From assembly GCA_965248765.1 (NCBI GenBank), contig CBDFKF010000004.1:2232001-2296000 (forward strand): 64,000 bases of DNA, read 5' to 3'. Source of the stretch: CBDFKF01 sp965248765 (lineage in GTDB: Bacteria > Pseudomonadota > Alphaproteobacteria > VGEJ01). Positions 1-8,105 of this stretch are shown here, piece by piece. Each line of letters opens with the position of its first letter. The first letter of the stretch is position 1. Position numbers and translations under genes: made by a program. Under the pieces are notes generated by a model. That model was given only the letters and a program-made list of their open reading frames with translations, had not been told where the DNA came from and made no database searches.

Positions 1-470
1 AGTCGACAGTGTCAACCAGCGCACCACATGCCGCTAGTCATACCCAAGTTACGATTCATGAGAGCAAGCCAACAGCAGCTCGACGGCCGCCGAGGAACTT
101 GCCATAAGCAATAATTTACGTAGACACGGGAAGCGGCAGATCACCGCCGCCTTGCCGCAACCGATGAAGGGCTATGAATGTCGCGTCCTTGCGCTGCCAC
201 GACCAGTTCGGCCGTTTGAAGATGTCCGATCCGAAGAACCCACTCCAGAGCAATCGATTGGCGTGCTGATGAGCGCCGAACCCATGCGCGACCCATACTC
301 CGTCTGCCTGTCGCCGCGCCGAAAGACCTTCTCCTTTAGGGAGAAATCTCCGATGTTTGGGCCTTTGGCGGCCGTACAGTCGTCTTCGCGAGCGCAAACG
401 ATCTTGCCCTGCCCGAGGCGCGAATGACGCGCTGAGCGCGGCGGTGCGGCCGGGAAGAGGCGGTTTCCCC
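1..470. other. Left edge, no gene recognised
   Basis: Several open frames cross this stretch on both strands, but none has a recognisable family signature or a good ribosome-binding site, and they overlap one another. I see no RNA gene or repeat. It may hold the promoter of the YeeE/YedE-family gene that starts at 471. Confidence 0.4.
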
Positions 471-1496
471 ATGTTCGAGGAACTGGGATTCGAGGAACTG
501 ACACCGCTGACGGCTTCTGTGCTGCTGGGTCTGGTGCTCGGCTGCGCCTATGGCGCGTTGGCGCAGCGTAGCGCCCTGTGCCTGCGCCGCAGCCTTGTCG
601 GGCAATGGCGCGATTGTCTGCCGGCGCTAGGCGCCTGGGCGATGGCGCTGGCGTGTGCGATCGCCGGAACCCGGCTGGCCGTTGCCACCGACCTGATCTC
701 CTTCGAGGCGCACCGGTTTCTCGCGTCCGACGTGCCGGTCGCTTCCGCGCTGCTGGGCGGCGCGCTGTTCGGAGCCGGCATGGTGCTGACGGGAGGCTGC
801 GTTTCGCGCCTTACGGTGCTGGTTGGCACCGGCAATTTGCGCGCCCTGTTCGTCCTGCTCGTCTTTGCCGTCACGGCCCATGCGGTGATGAAGGGCGCGC
901 TGGCGCCGATACGCGAGGCGCTCGGCAACGCGACTGTTCGTGGCGGAGAGGCGACTGCGCTCACGGCGCTGCCCGGCGGCGAAGCCTGGCCGCTCGTCCT
1001 TGCACTCGCCGCGTTGGTCTTTGCGCTCCGCTCCGGTGCGCGGATCTCCCATCTGGCAATGGCGGGTGCGATCGGGCTGCTGGTGCCGCTCGGCTGGATC
1101 GGTACGGGCTTCGTACTGCTGGACGATTTCGATCCAATTCGGGTGCAGTCGCTGGGTTTCACAGGGCCGATGGCCGACACGTTGTTCTGGGCCGTGGCGG
1201 CAACGTCGATTCCCGCCGGTTTCGGCACCGGCCTTGCGGCGGGCGTCTTGGTCGGCAGCCTGGTCGCGGCGCTGGCGGCCGGCGAGTTCCGCTGGCAGAG
1301 CCTGGAAGGGCCACGGCAGACCGGCCGCTACCTGGCCGGCGCCGTGATGATGGGCGTGGGCGGTGTGCTGGCGGGCGGTTGCACAGTCGGCGCCGGTCTC
1401 TCCGGCGTCTCGACCGCGAGTCTTGCCGCTCTACTCGCGCTCGCCGCCATGGCAGCCTCAGCACGGGCCGTGGGGGTGATCCTCGCCGGTCGGTAG
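471..1496 (+). CDS. YeeE/YedE family sulfur-compound transporter (SoxT-like)
   Basis: A 341-residue polytopic inner-membrane protein of the YeeE/YedE (TsuA/SoxT) family, which imports thiosulfate or related sulfur compounds. The family's paired cysteine motifs are present: Thr-Gly-Gly-Cys near residue 110 and Ala-Gly-Gly-Cys near residue 304, with a further Cys near 37. Hydrophobic helices fill most of the length. I start at ATG 471; the frame runs further upstream but the extra residues are charged and unlike the family. It converges on the minus-strand sox genes, which supports a role in feeding sulfur oxidation. The exact substrate is inferred. Confidence 0.85.
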   Translation: MFEELGFEELTPLTASVLLGLVLGCAYGALAQRSALCLRRSLVGQWRDCLPALGAWAMALACAIAGTRLAVATDLISFEAHRFLASDVPVASALLGGALFGAGMVLTGGCVSRLTVLVGTGNLRALFVLLVFAVTAHAVMKGALAPIREALGNATVRGGEATALTALPGGEAWPLVLALAALVFALRSGARISHLAMAGAIGLLVPLGWIGTGFVLLDDFDPIRVQSLGFTGPMADTLFWAVAATSIPAGFGTGLAAGVLVGSLVAALAAGEFRWQSLEGPRQTGRYLAGAVMMGVGGVLAGGCTVGAGLSGVSTASLAALLALAAMAASARAVGVILAGR

Positions 1497-1550
1497 CGCG
1501 GGGCGGCCGCTACAGCGTTTCCGCCCAGAGCAGAAACGCCGTCAACGGGC

Positions 1551-2846
1551 TCAGCTGAACATGTCCCCGGTAATGGCGGAATACCAGCCGATAGACTCCT
1601 CGTAGGTCGCCTTGCGGAGCTCCGCGCTTTCCCCGGTCTGGGAAATGAAGCCGTCGGTCTTGGCGATCTTCTCGTCGGTCGCTTCGTAGGAGGCACCGAC
1701 CTTGACGCCGTCATCGGTTCCGATAAGCGACCAGCAAGTGTTGGAGTAGCGCGCGGGGAACACCGTCGAGCCGGTGAGTGCGCCGCGCACCGCCATGGCA
1801 CAGACCTTAGCCTGGCTGTTGGCCGAAAAGCCCGACTTCGGCATGTCGCCCTGCAGCGCGGCGTCGCCCAGTACATGGATATTGGCGTCAGCCCGGCTCT
1901 GCATGGTGTACGGCACGATCGGCGCCCAGCCAGACTCGTCGGTGATGTCCGCACGCGCCGCGATGCGCCCCGCTTGCTGCGCGGGGATGACGTTGCAGAC
2001 ATCCACCTTCATCGCCTCGCCGTCCACCACCACCTCCATTGTGTCGGGCCGCACCTCGACGCGGTCGCCGCCGAAATCCGGTCCGATACGCTCGATCATT
2101 CCGGGGTAATGGCGCTGCCAGCCGTCCTCGAACAACCCCTGCTTGGAGTATTTCTCCTTGGGGTCGACGATCAGGATCTTTGCCGTCGGATTGGCCTGTT
2201 TCAGAACATGGGCCACCATCGAAATCCGCTCGTAGGGCCCCGGCGGGCAGCGGAACGGGTTCGGCGGCGCGATCATGCAATAGACGCCGCCTTGCGGCAT
2301 GGCCTCGATTTGCGCCTTCAGAAGCTGGGTCTGCGAGCCGGCCTTGTAGGCGTGCGGCATGCGGTTCTGCTGCGACAGGTCCCACCCCGGAACGGACTCT
2401 GGCAGGAAGTCGATGCCTGGCGAGAGGACGAGGCGGTCGTAGGCGAGGCTGCTCCCGCCCGCCAGCCCCACACGCCGCGTGTCGCGGTCGATGGAGACCG
2501 CCCAGTCGTGCACGACGTTGATCCCGTGGTTCGCGGCGAGGGCGCCGTAGCTGTGGCCGATTGAAGTGAAGTCGCGGAAGCCGCCGAGATAGAGGTTGGA
2601 GAAGAAGCAGGTATAGTAGGCGCGGCTCGGTTCCACGAGCGTCACATCCACTGCGCCCTCGGAATCCTTGGCGATATATCGCGCCGCCGTCGCACCGCCC
2701 GCGCCGCCGCCCACGACCACCACGCGCAGGCGGCCCTGCGCCAGCACCGCCGGCGCCGACAGGGCCGACAGGGCCGTCGACGCCGTAACCGCCGATGCAA
2801 GGAACCGGCGTCGGCTTAGGCCGCTCTTTCCGTTCCGTTGTTTCAT
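1551..2846 (-). CDS. soxF: Sulfide dehydrogenase (flavocytochrome c) flavoprotein subunit, SoxF/FccB type
   Basis: A 431-residue periplasmic flavoprotein that oxidises sulfide and passes electrons to a c-type cytochrome. A Tat signal (Ser-Arg-Arg-Arg-Phe-Leu, residues 11-16) precedes an FAD-binding GGGAGG at 46-51. Cys80, in a Tyr-Tyr-Thr-Cys-Phe context, fits the site of covalent FAD attachment in this family. A later Phe-Arg-Cys-Pro-Pro segment carries one of the redox cysteines. The ATG at 2846 has AGGGG about 8 bases upstream; the frame extends further but overlaps the upstream gene. It is the last gene of soxY-soxZ-soxE-soxF, 17 bases after soxE. Confidence 0.9.
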   Translation of the reverse strand: MKQRNGKSGLSRRRFLASAVTASTALSALSAPAVLAQGRLRVVVVGGGAGGATAARYIAKDSEGAVDVTLVEPSRAYYTCFFSNLYLGGFRDFTSIGHSYGALAANHGINVVHDWAVSIDRDTRRVGLAGGSSLAYDRLVLSPGIDFLPESVPGWDLSQQNRMPHAYKAGSQTQLLKAQIEAMPQGGVYCMIAPPNPFRCPPGPYERISMVAHVLKQANPTAKILIVDPKEKYSKQGLFEDGWQRHYPGMIERIGPDFGGDRVEVRPDTMEVVVDGEAMKVDVCNVIPAQQAGRIAARADITDESGWAPIVPYTMQSRADANIHVLGDAALQGDMPKSGFSANSQAKVCAMAVRGALTGSTVFPARYSNTCWSLIGTDDGVKVGASYEATDEKIAKTDGFISQTGESAELRKATYEESIGWYSAITGDMFS

Positions 2847-2863
2847 GACGCGTTTCCCCTGGT

Positions 2864-3655
2864 TCACGGACCGTATTCCGCGTTTCGAAAATGCGCAGCG
2901 AGGGCGGCGATCGCCTCGTCCGACAGGCGCCCAGCGACAAGCTGCATGGCGGGATGCACCCTTTTTCCGCGCTTGTAGGCCTGCAAGGCTATCACGAAGT
3001 CGTCGGGCGGCCATCCGGTGATCGAGGGGATGCCTTCGTCCGCCCCGTCCGGCTGGTGGCAGGTGATGCATTCGCCCGCGAGATAGGCGCCGTATTCAAG
3101 GTCTCCCTGGATGGCGAGGAGCCCAGGGTCGAGGCCGTATTCCTCGGGCGTCGCGGTCGGCTCCGCCGGCGGAAGATCGGACCGGTTACCGGAAAAGCCT
3201 CGCAGCCATGCCAACAGGTCTGCCCGGTCGTTCGCTTCCGCCATACCCGCGAAACTCATGCGCGAGCTGGGCACGAGAGCGGGCGGGTCGGAGAGAAACG
3301 CGTCGAGCGTCGCCTCGGTCCAGACCAGGCCGCCGGACCCGGCCGCCTTCATCGCCTGGGAGTAGGGAAAATTCCGGAGCGAGCCGGCCGCGCGGCCGAA
3401 GACATCGTTGAGCTGCGGGCCGATCCGATGCTCCGCGCCGCCGCCCACCTGATGGCAGCGCTTGCATTGGCCGAAGAGCGTCTTGCCGCGCTCCGCATCG
3501 GCGCCCCATGCGGCGACCGGAAGAGCAGCTAGTAGCGCTAGGACGAGCAGCCTGGAAGTGACGCAGGCCGAAAGGCCGGCCGTCCAGGGCCGGCGCCGCT
3601 CGATGGCCCTAGTCGACGTCAATCCGTTTGCTAAGGCTGTATACGGAGCCGTCAT
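2864..3655 (-). CDS. soxE: Di-haem cytochrome c, SoxE/FccA-like
   Basis: A 263-residue exported cytochrome with two haem motifs, CKRCH at 64-68 and CITCH at 196-200. The first half looks like a class I cytochrome c, with a possible axial Met in Arg-Met-Ser-Phe-Ala-Gly-Met near 133-138. It is the expected electron acceptor of the flavoprotein encoded just downstream. A hydrophobic signal segment lies at about 35-51, so the ATG at 3655, which overlaps soxZ by 47 bases, gives a long n-region. A TTG at 3622 would give a more ordinary signal peptide. The start is uncertain; the family call is firm. Confidence 0.82.
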   Translation of the reverse strand: MTAPYTALANGLTSTRAIERRRPWTAGLSACVTSRLLVLALLAALPVAAWGADAERGKTLFGQCKRCHQVGGGAEHRIGPQLNDVFGRAAGSLRNFPYSQAMKAAGSGGLVWTEATLDAFLSDPPALVPSSRMSFAGMAEANDRADLLAWLRGFSGNRSDLPPAEPTATPEEYGLDPGLLAIQGDLEYGAYLAGECITCHQPDGADEGIPSITGWPPDDFVIALQAYKRGKRVHPAMQLVAGRLSDEAIAALAAHFRNAEYGP

Positions 3656-3935
3656 CGTCGACCCATTGGAACTCCAGAAGGCCCGACTCCGGCACGGCCA
3701 TCTTGAACTGGATGTAGGGATCCGCCGAGACCGCCGGTTCCAAATCGACGGAAATCGCCACCTCGCCGTTGTAGTTGACCACGAAGCGGTTGATGATCTG
3801 GCGGGGCACGAGCTCCCCGTCGCTGCCGTGGCGCTGCCCCGTGTGCATCGGATGGGTGATCCGGGTCTTGACCGTGAAGGGGACGCCCGCCGTCACCGAC
3901 TTCGGCAGCCTCACGCGCGGTTTGGGTTCCGCCAT
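3609..3935 (-). CDS. soxZ: Thiosulfate oxidation carrier complex protein SoxZ
   Basis: A 108-residue protein, normal length for SoxZ. SoxZ forms the periplasmic SoxYZ complex, on which sulfur intermediates are carried while bound to SoxY. The sequence has the family's beta-sandwich character and the typical opening Pro-Arg-Val-Arg-Leu-Pro, with a His-Pro-Met-His-Thr-Gly segment near residue 28. No signal peptide is visible, as expected, because SoxZ is exported together with SoxY. It lies 10 bases downstream of soxY. Confidence 0.93.
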   Translation of the reverse strand: MAEPKPRVRLPKSVTAGVPFTVKTRITHPMHTGQRHGSDGELVPRQIINRFVVNYNGEVAISVDLEPAVSADPYIQFKMAVPESGLLEFQWVDDDGSVYSLSKRIDVD

Positions 3936-3945
3936 GGCCCGCTCC

Positions 3946-4362
3946 TCAGCCGCAGCCGCCGACTGTCACCGCGATCGCCTGGGAGGTCTGACGAAATGTG
4001 CCGTCCGCCATCTCCGCCACCGCAAAAACGTTCTGGCTCCCGGCCAGCCGGATGCGGATCGTGGCGGCGGACGGCACCAGCCTCCCGAACGCGAACACGG
4101 CGACGCCGGGGTTCGGGTTTCCGTCCGTGAACAGGGCGATGCGTCTGGCGCCCTCGGCGGCGACACGAACCCGTACGGCGCCGCCGTTGTCGGCGATCTC
4201 CGGCGCATCGAGAAGCACCCCGCCTTCCAGGCGCAATGCGCCCCCTGTAAATTCATCGATGGCCTGCGAAACGCCGTTCGAGGCCTCGACCGCACCGGCG
4301 GGGATCAGCGCAGCCGCGGCGGCGGCGCTGAGCAGCAATACATCCCTGCGTGTCGGAGCCAC
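3946..4362 (-). CDS. soxY: Thiosulfate oxidation carrier protein SoxY
   Basis: A 138-residue periplasmic sulfur carrier. The C-terminal Gly-Gly-Cys-Gly (135-138) is diagnostic: its Cys binds the sulfur substrate through the Sox cycle. The N-terminus carries an arginine pair followed by a hydrophobic segment (about 5-27), consistent with Tat export. It is the first gene of soxY-soxZ-soxE-soxF. The catalytic partners SoxXA, SoxB and SoxCD are not in this window and would have to be encoded elsewhere for complete thiosulfate oxidation. Confidence 0.95.
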   Translation of the reverse strand: MAPTRRDVLLLSAAAAAALIPAGAVEASNGVSQAIDEFTGGALRLEGGVLLDAPEIADNGGAVRVRVAAEGARRIALFTDGNPNPGVAVFAFGRLVPSAATIRIRLAGSQNVFAVAEMADGTFRQTSQAIAVTVGGCG

Positions 4363-5245
4363 GATGGACCCTCCTCCCGCTCGCCGGGCAACTGGCGATA
4401 CGGCTCCCGATAGCTACGCTCGTCAAGCCCCTGTTGCTCGGCGTGCGGCTTTGCCCCCTACGAGGCATGCATCAGGCGAGGGCCGCGCCTCATGAAGCGC
4501 GAATGCGCTCTCGGAGGACCGTTCGGCGTCCCTCGATTAAGGACCGCAGACTATGCGGTCTGACCCAACAGCCGTTGCCGTAGGCTTATGCCTCCGCAGC
4601 GCAAATAGCAAAAAGACGGTACCTATAGGGTGCCTGCCAGAATTCAGTACTGGGCCCTCAAATGAAAATCCCCGCTACTGTGTTGACATAGCGGAGATTT
4701 TTCGGTTGCGGGGGGTCGCAACCCCCGAGACCGACATCCTCGAATGGACAGGAAGCGGGGACAGAAAGGAAAAGACCGACACTCCCGCCCCGGGAATGTC
4801 GGTCTCGCCGGTTGCGGGGGCTTGCAAGCACCGATATCAGCACGGTCTATTCCAAGCCTGGGCATAGCCGTAATCCTATGTCCAGGCTGACAAAGAAGGA
4901 GCCAAACACCGATTTGCATTGAATCACAGCGAAACCGCGCCTGATGGTGGCGGGAGCCGGTAGGCTTCACATTCGAACTCCAGCGATAGGGCATCGGCAG
5001 CACGTTCGATCTCTCAACCTTGACCGCAATCTGTTGTCCGTCCGTACCCTCAGCAGCCTCAACGAGCTGGAATCAAAGATTCTGGGTGAGCTCTTTCAGT
5101 CCAACCCTAAGTACATTCTCACGCCAAGGTCTGAAACGAGAGAGCAAGCGTTCCCCTTCTTCATTGTAAAAGAACACGAAACCCTCCTCGGCGACCGGTA
5201 CAAATGCAGCCCGTGTTTGACCTTCCTCGTCTTTATCCTTGAATT
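4363..5245. other. Intergenic region with hairpins, no gene recognised
   Basis: About 880 bases between soxY and the IS element. It is AT-richer toward the right. A 101-codon open frame at 4944-5249 has no recognisable family and no good ribosome-binding site, and I do not call it. The soxY promoter must lie at its left end. Three hairpins cluster at 4672-4815 and are listed separately. Confidence 0.5.
4672..4815. repeat. Cluster of inverted repeats
   Basis: Three nested signals are visible. At 4672-4694 CCGCTA pairs with TAGCGG and is followed by five T (4698-4702), resembling a terminator on the plus strand. At about 4705-4724 GGTTGCG pairs with CGCAACC. At 4774-4804 an 8-bp plus 5-bp stem encloses a short CCC loop. 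In addition, about 20 bases at 4718-4737 match the inverse of 4796-4815 at 18 of 20 positions, so competing foldings are possible. Function unknown: it could be an attenuator-like leader or the remnant of a small mobile repeat. Confidence 0.5.
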
Positions 5246-6326
5246 CTAGTGGATCGAATCTAACACTTGATACCCTCGTTTGACGGCGGCGATGATTTTG
5301 TCTGGATCGGCGGTCCAGGTGAAGGGTTTTGGGTTGTCGTTGATCTCGTCGAGGAAGCGGTTGATGGCGACCTGGAGGTCGACAATGGAGCGGAAGACGC
5401 CGCGTTTCAGGCGCCGCTTCGAGAGCTTCGCGAAGAAGCCCTCGACGGCATTGAGCCAGGAGCAGGAGGTCGGCACGAAGTGGAAGGTGAAGCGCTCGTG
5501 GCGGCCGAGCCAGGCGCGCACCTTGGCATGCTTGTGGGCGGCGTAGTTGTCGAGGATCACATGGACGCCCTTGCCGGCCGGGATATCGGCCTCGATGGCG
5601 TTGAGGAAGCGGATGAACTCCTGGTGGCGGTGGCGCTGCATGCAGCGCCCGATGACCTTGCCCTCGAGCACGTTGAGGGCGGCGAACAGGGTGGTCGTGC
5701 CATGCCGCTTGTAGTCGTGGGTCATGGTGCCAAGACGGCCCTTTTTCATCGGCAGGCCGGGCTGGGTGCGGTCGAGCGCCTGGATCTGCGACTTTTCGTC
5801 GACCGAGAGCACGATGGCGTGGGCCGGCGGGTCGACGTAGAGCCCGACCACATCGCGCAGTTTGGCGACGAAGTCGGGATCGTTCGAAAGCTTGAATTGC
5901 CGCACCCGATGGGGCCGAAGCCCGTGTGCGCGCCAGATGCGCTGCACCGAGCTGACGCTGATGCCGGTCGCCTTGGCCATCATGGCGGCGACCCAGTGGG
6001 TCGCCTCGGCGGGCGGGTCGCTCAGCGTCAGGGCGACCACCCGCTCAGCCACCTCCGGGCCGAGCGGCGGGATGCGCGATGGCCGTGTCTTGTCGCGCAG
6101 CGGACCGTCGTAGCCCTCTTGGGCGAAGCGCTCCTGCCAGCGCCAGACGCAGGTCTTCGACTTGCCGGTCCGGCGCATGATCCCATTGGTGCCGATGCCA
6201 TCAGCGCTGTGCAGTACGATCCGTGCGCGCCAAACATGCTTCTGGAGCGACGTTGCGGTCCCCGACGAGCGCCTCCAGACGACGACGGTCGGCAGGGCTC
6301 AAGATGATGCTGATTCCTGGGCGCAT
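5246..6326 (-). pseudogene. IS630-family transposase, frameshifted
   Basis: The gene starts at ATG 6326 (MRPGISIIL...) and encodes an N-terminal helix-turn-helix and a DDE catalytic domain. The downstream frame, readable from 6178, has Asp127, Asp210 and Glu246 counted from that Met; the last two are separated by 35 residues, matching the DD35E pattern. The first part lies in another frame. At 6245 this copy has one extra base relative to the fragment at 7881-8055, where the frame continues. Removing that base restores one reading frame through to the TAG stop in the left terminal repeat. It probably makes no full-length protein. Confidence 0.85.
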
Positions 6327-6398
6327 GAGCCAGACTCGCACACAGAGAGTCCGGCGGGAATCCCCCTCGGGATTCAAATGTCAGATTTTATCCACTAG
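5246..6398 (-). mobile_element. IS630-family insertion sequence
   Basis: An element of about 1.15 kb. Its ends are imperfect inverted repeats: GTGGATCGAATCTAACAC reading inward from 5249 and GTGGATAAAATCTGACAT reading inward from 6395 (14 of 18 identical). Both ends sit in a CTAG context (5246-5249 and 6395-6398). This fits the known IS630 habit of inserting at CTAG and duplicating TA. It carries one transposase gene on the minus strand, broken by a frameshift. A second copy of its right end lies at 7881-8055 in the same orientation. Confidence 0.88.
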
Positions 6399-6430
6399 TG
6401 TGTGTTATGCGTAAAGCGGATAGGCACGCA

Positions 6431-7618
6431 TCAAGGCATTTTAGTTGCCTTTTTCACCTGTTTCATCAAGTTGTCGTCCCACTCACCCTCGACGACGACA
6501 TGCGACAAAGCGCCTAGTTCAACCGCCTCGATGAGGTTGTGGTTCAGGTAAGCGTACACTCCCGGTTGACGGAAAGTGTACATCGCTGCGCCCGCCGAGC
6601 CTCCGCGGATAAACCAGGTTTCGAGACCGGTCGCCGGCGCATCGGCGAAAGAGCCGTTTTCCCAAACATAGTCGCCGTGACCACCGATCAGATGCGGGCG
6701 CGAGTCACGGTTGGCTTGTGAGTGGATGAACAACACGGTCTCACCGACGGCCGCCTTCATGGCGCCGTCGCCTGTCAAGGCACCGACCTTGCCGTTGAAC
6801 ACGAGATGGGTCGGAACCAGAGAGCGCATGATCGGAAAGACGTCGCCGAAGTTCTCGGCCGTTCCGTCGTAGACTTTCCAGTCGTCGTTTTCATCCTTCG
6901 GGATATAGAAATCCTGCTCTCCGACATAGTATGCGCGGTCATAAGAGAGCAGACCGCCTTTCCCGTCGGTCAGACCTTCGCGGGGCAGGACCATGATGGC
7001 GCCGTTCATCCCATGCACGACGTGATAGGGAATCATCTGGCCGCCAGGGGCGCAGTGATAGATGAAGACGCCCGGCTTCGTGGCTTTGAAGCGCAACACT
7101 GTCTCCTCACCGGGACCGATGAGCGTCAGCTCTCCACCGCCCAGTGCGCCCGTGGATGCGTGGAAATCGATATTGTGCTCCATCAAGTTTTCCGCGGGGT
7201 TCTTGAGCGTCAACTCGATGTAGTCGTCCTGATGGCAGACGATCAGCGGACCGGGAATCGAACCGTCGAATGTACTGGCCCAGATTTCGGCGCCTTCGTC
7301 ATCGACAGTCCAACGCATCTCTTTAGCGGTCATTGTGACTTCGACCACCTTCGGCCCGCCGGATGCGACCTGATCGTGTTTTGGAACGAAAGGCGGGGCG
7401 ACAAGATCAAGCTTGAAGCGCGGAAGAGCGGCGATGTCCCCTTCGGTCATCGACGCCTGGGCAACCATCATTGACCCGCTTTTATCGGTGGCTTGTGTTG
7501 CCGCAATGGCGGCCCCGTTCCCGGCCAGAGCAAATGCTCCGAATGCCGTGGCTGTCGAGACAGCGGTCGAAGCCTTCAGAAAATCACGACGATGAACTCT
7601 CATCTTTGTTGTTTGCAT
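6431..7618 (-). CDS. nirK: Copper-containing nitrite reductase
   Basis: A 395-residue periplasmic enzyme that reduces nitrite to nitric oxide in denitrification. The N-terminus has a Tat-like His-Arg-Arg-Asp-Phe-Leu motif. Type 1 copper ligands are His148, Cys189, His199 and Met204; type 2 ligands are His153, His188 and His360. The catalytic Asp lies in His-Asn-Ile-Asp-Phe-His at about 151. I chose ATG 7618 because GGGAGG lies about 12 bases upstream; the earlier ATG at 7642 would place that Shine-Dalgarno inside the gene. No nirV or other denitrification gene is adjacent. Base composition is visibly less GC-rich than the core regions, and IS sequence flanks it on both sides. Confidence 0.95.
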   Translation of the reverse strand: MQTTKMRVHRRDFLKASTAVSTATAFGAFALAGNGAAIAATQATDKSGSMMVAQASMTEGDIAALPRFKLDLVAPPFVPKHDQVASGGPKVVEVTMTAKEMRWTVDDEGAEIWASTFDGSIPGPLIVCHQDDYIELTLKNPAENLMEHNIDFHASTGALGGGELTLIGPGEETVLRFKATKPGVFIYHCAPGGQMIPYHVVHGMNGAIMVLPREGLTDGKGGLLSYDRAYYVGEQDFYIPKDENDDWKVYDGTAENFGDVFPIMRSLVPTHLVFNGKVGALTGDGAMKAAVGETVLFIHSQANRDSRPHLIGGHGDYVWENGSFADAPATGLETWFIRGGSAGAAMYTFRQPGVYAYLNHNLIEAVELGALSHVVVEGEWDDNLMKQVKKATKMP

Positions 7619-7642
7619 CAGGTATGTCCTCCCTTTGTCCAA

Positions 7643-7880
7643 CGACTGAATTCTTGAAAGCCCGAGTTTCGGATTCGCGGTGAGTCATGTCAGCCAGGAT
7701 TCCCCATTTGCATTCCCTTCGGTGATCGTGCCACTGACGAAAGCGATTATCAAGCGGAGGTTCGCCCGTGCAGCCTGTTGTATAGTCCGTGCCGGGGTCG
7801 GAAAGCGCGCCAACGCCGTCCAGGGCCCGCGAGGAGCATGATGTTGACATGTTCCGGTCGCACCTCTCCCGTCACCATCA
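7643..7880. other. nirK upstream region
   Basis: Non-coding stretch that should hold the nirK promoter. I looked for an FNR/NnrR-type dyad (TTG with CAA at the right spacing) and found no convincing one. At its right end the sequence runs directly into the truncated IS630 copy at 7881, so part of the original upstream region may have been lost. Confidence 0.4.
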
Positions 7881-8055
7881 GTGCGTGCCAAACATGCTTC
7901 TGGGCGACGTTGCGGTCCCCGACGAGCGCCTCCAGACGACGACGGTCGGCAGGGCTCAAGATGATGCTGATTCCTGGGCGCATGAGCCAGACTCGCACAC
8001 AGAGAGTCCGGCGGGAATCCCCCTCGGGATTCAAATGTCAGATTTTATCCACTAG
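7881..8055 (-). mobile_element. Truncated copy of the IS630 right end
   Basis: A 175-base near-identical copy of 6223-6398. Over the shared length I see one C/T difference and one missing base. It keeps the right terminal repeat and the first codons of the transposase, ending in the same TCCACTAG, but everything past the start of the transposase gene is gone. It lies in the same orientation as the full element, so the two form direct repeats around nirK. In this copy the transposase frame is not shifted at the site where the full element is. Confidence 0.9.
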
Positions 8056-8105
8056 CTCACCTCGATCGAACAAACATGGCCAGATGCGCACCTACCGACC
8101 GCCCT

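Noticed and set aside
4944..5249. 101-codon plus-strand open frame before the IS element
   Set aside because: No recognisable domain, no good ribosome-binding site, and it runs into the IS terminal repeat.
5246..6326. Programmed frameshifting in the IS630 transposase
   Set aside because: The second copy keeps the frame at exactly the shifted position, and no obvious slippery run lies at 6240-6250. A simple insertion mutation is more likely.
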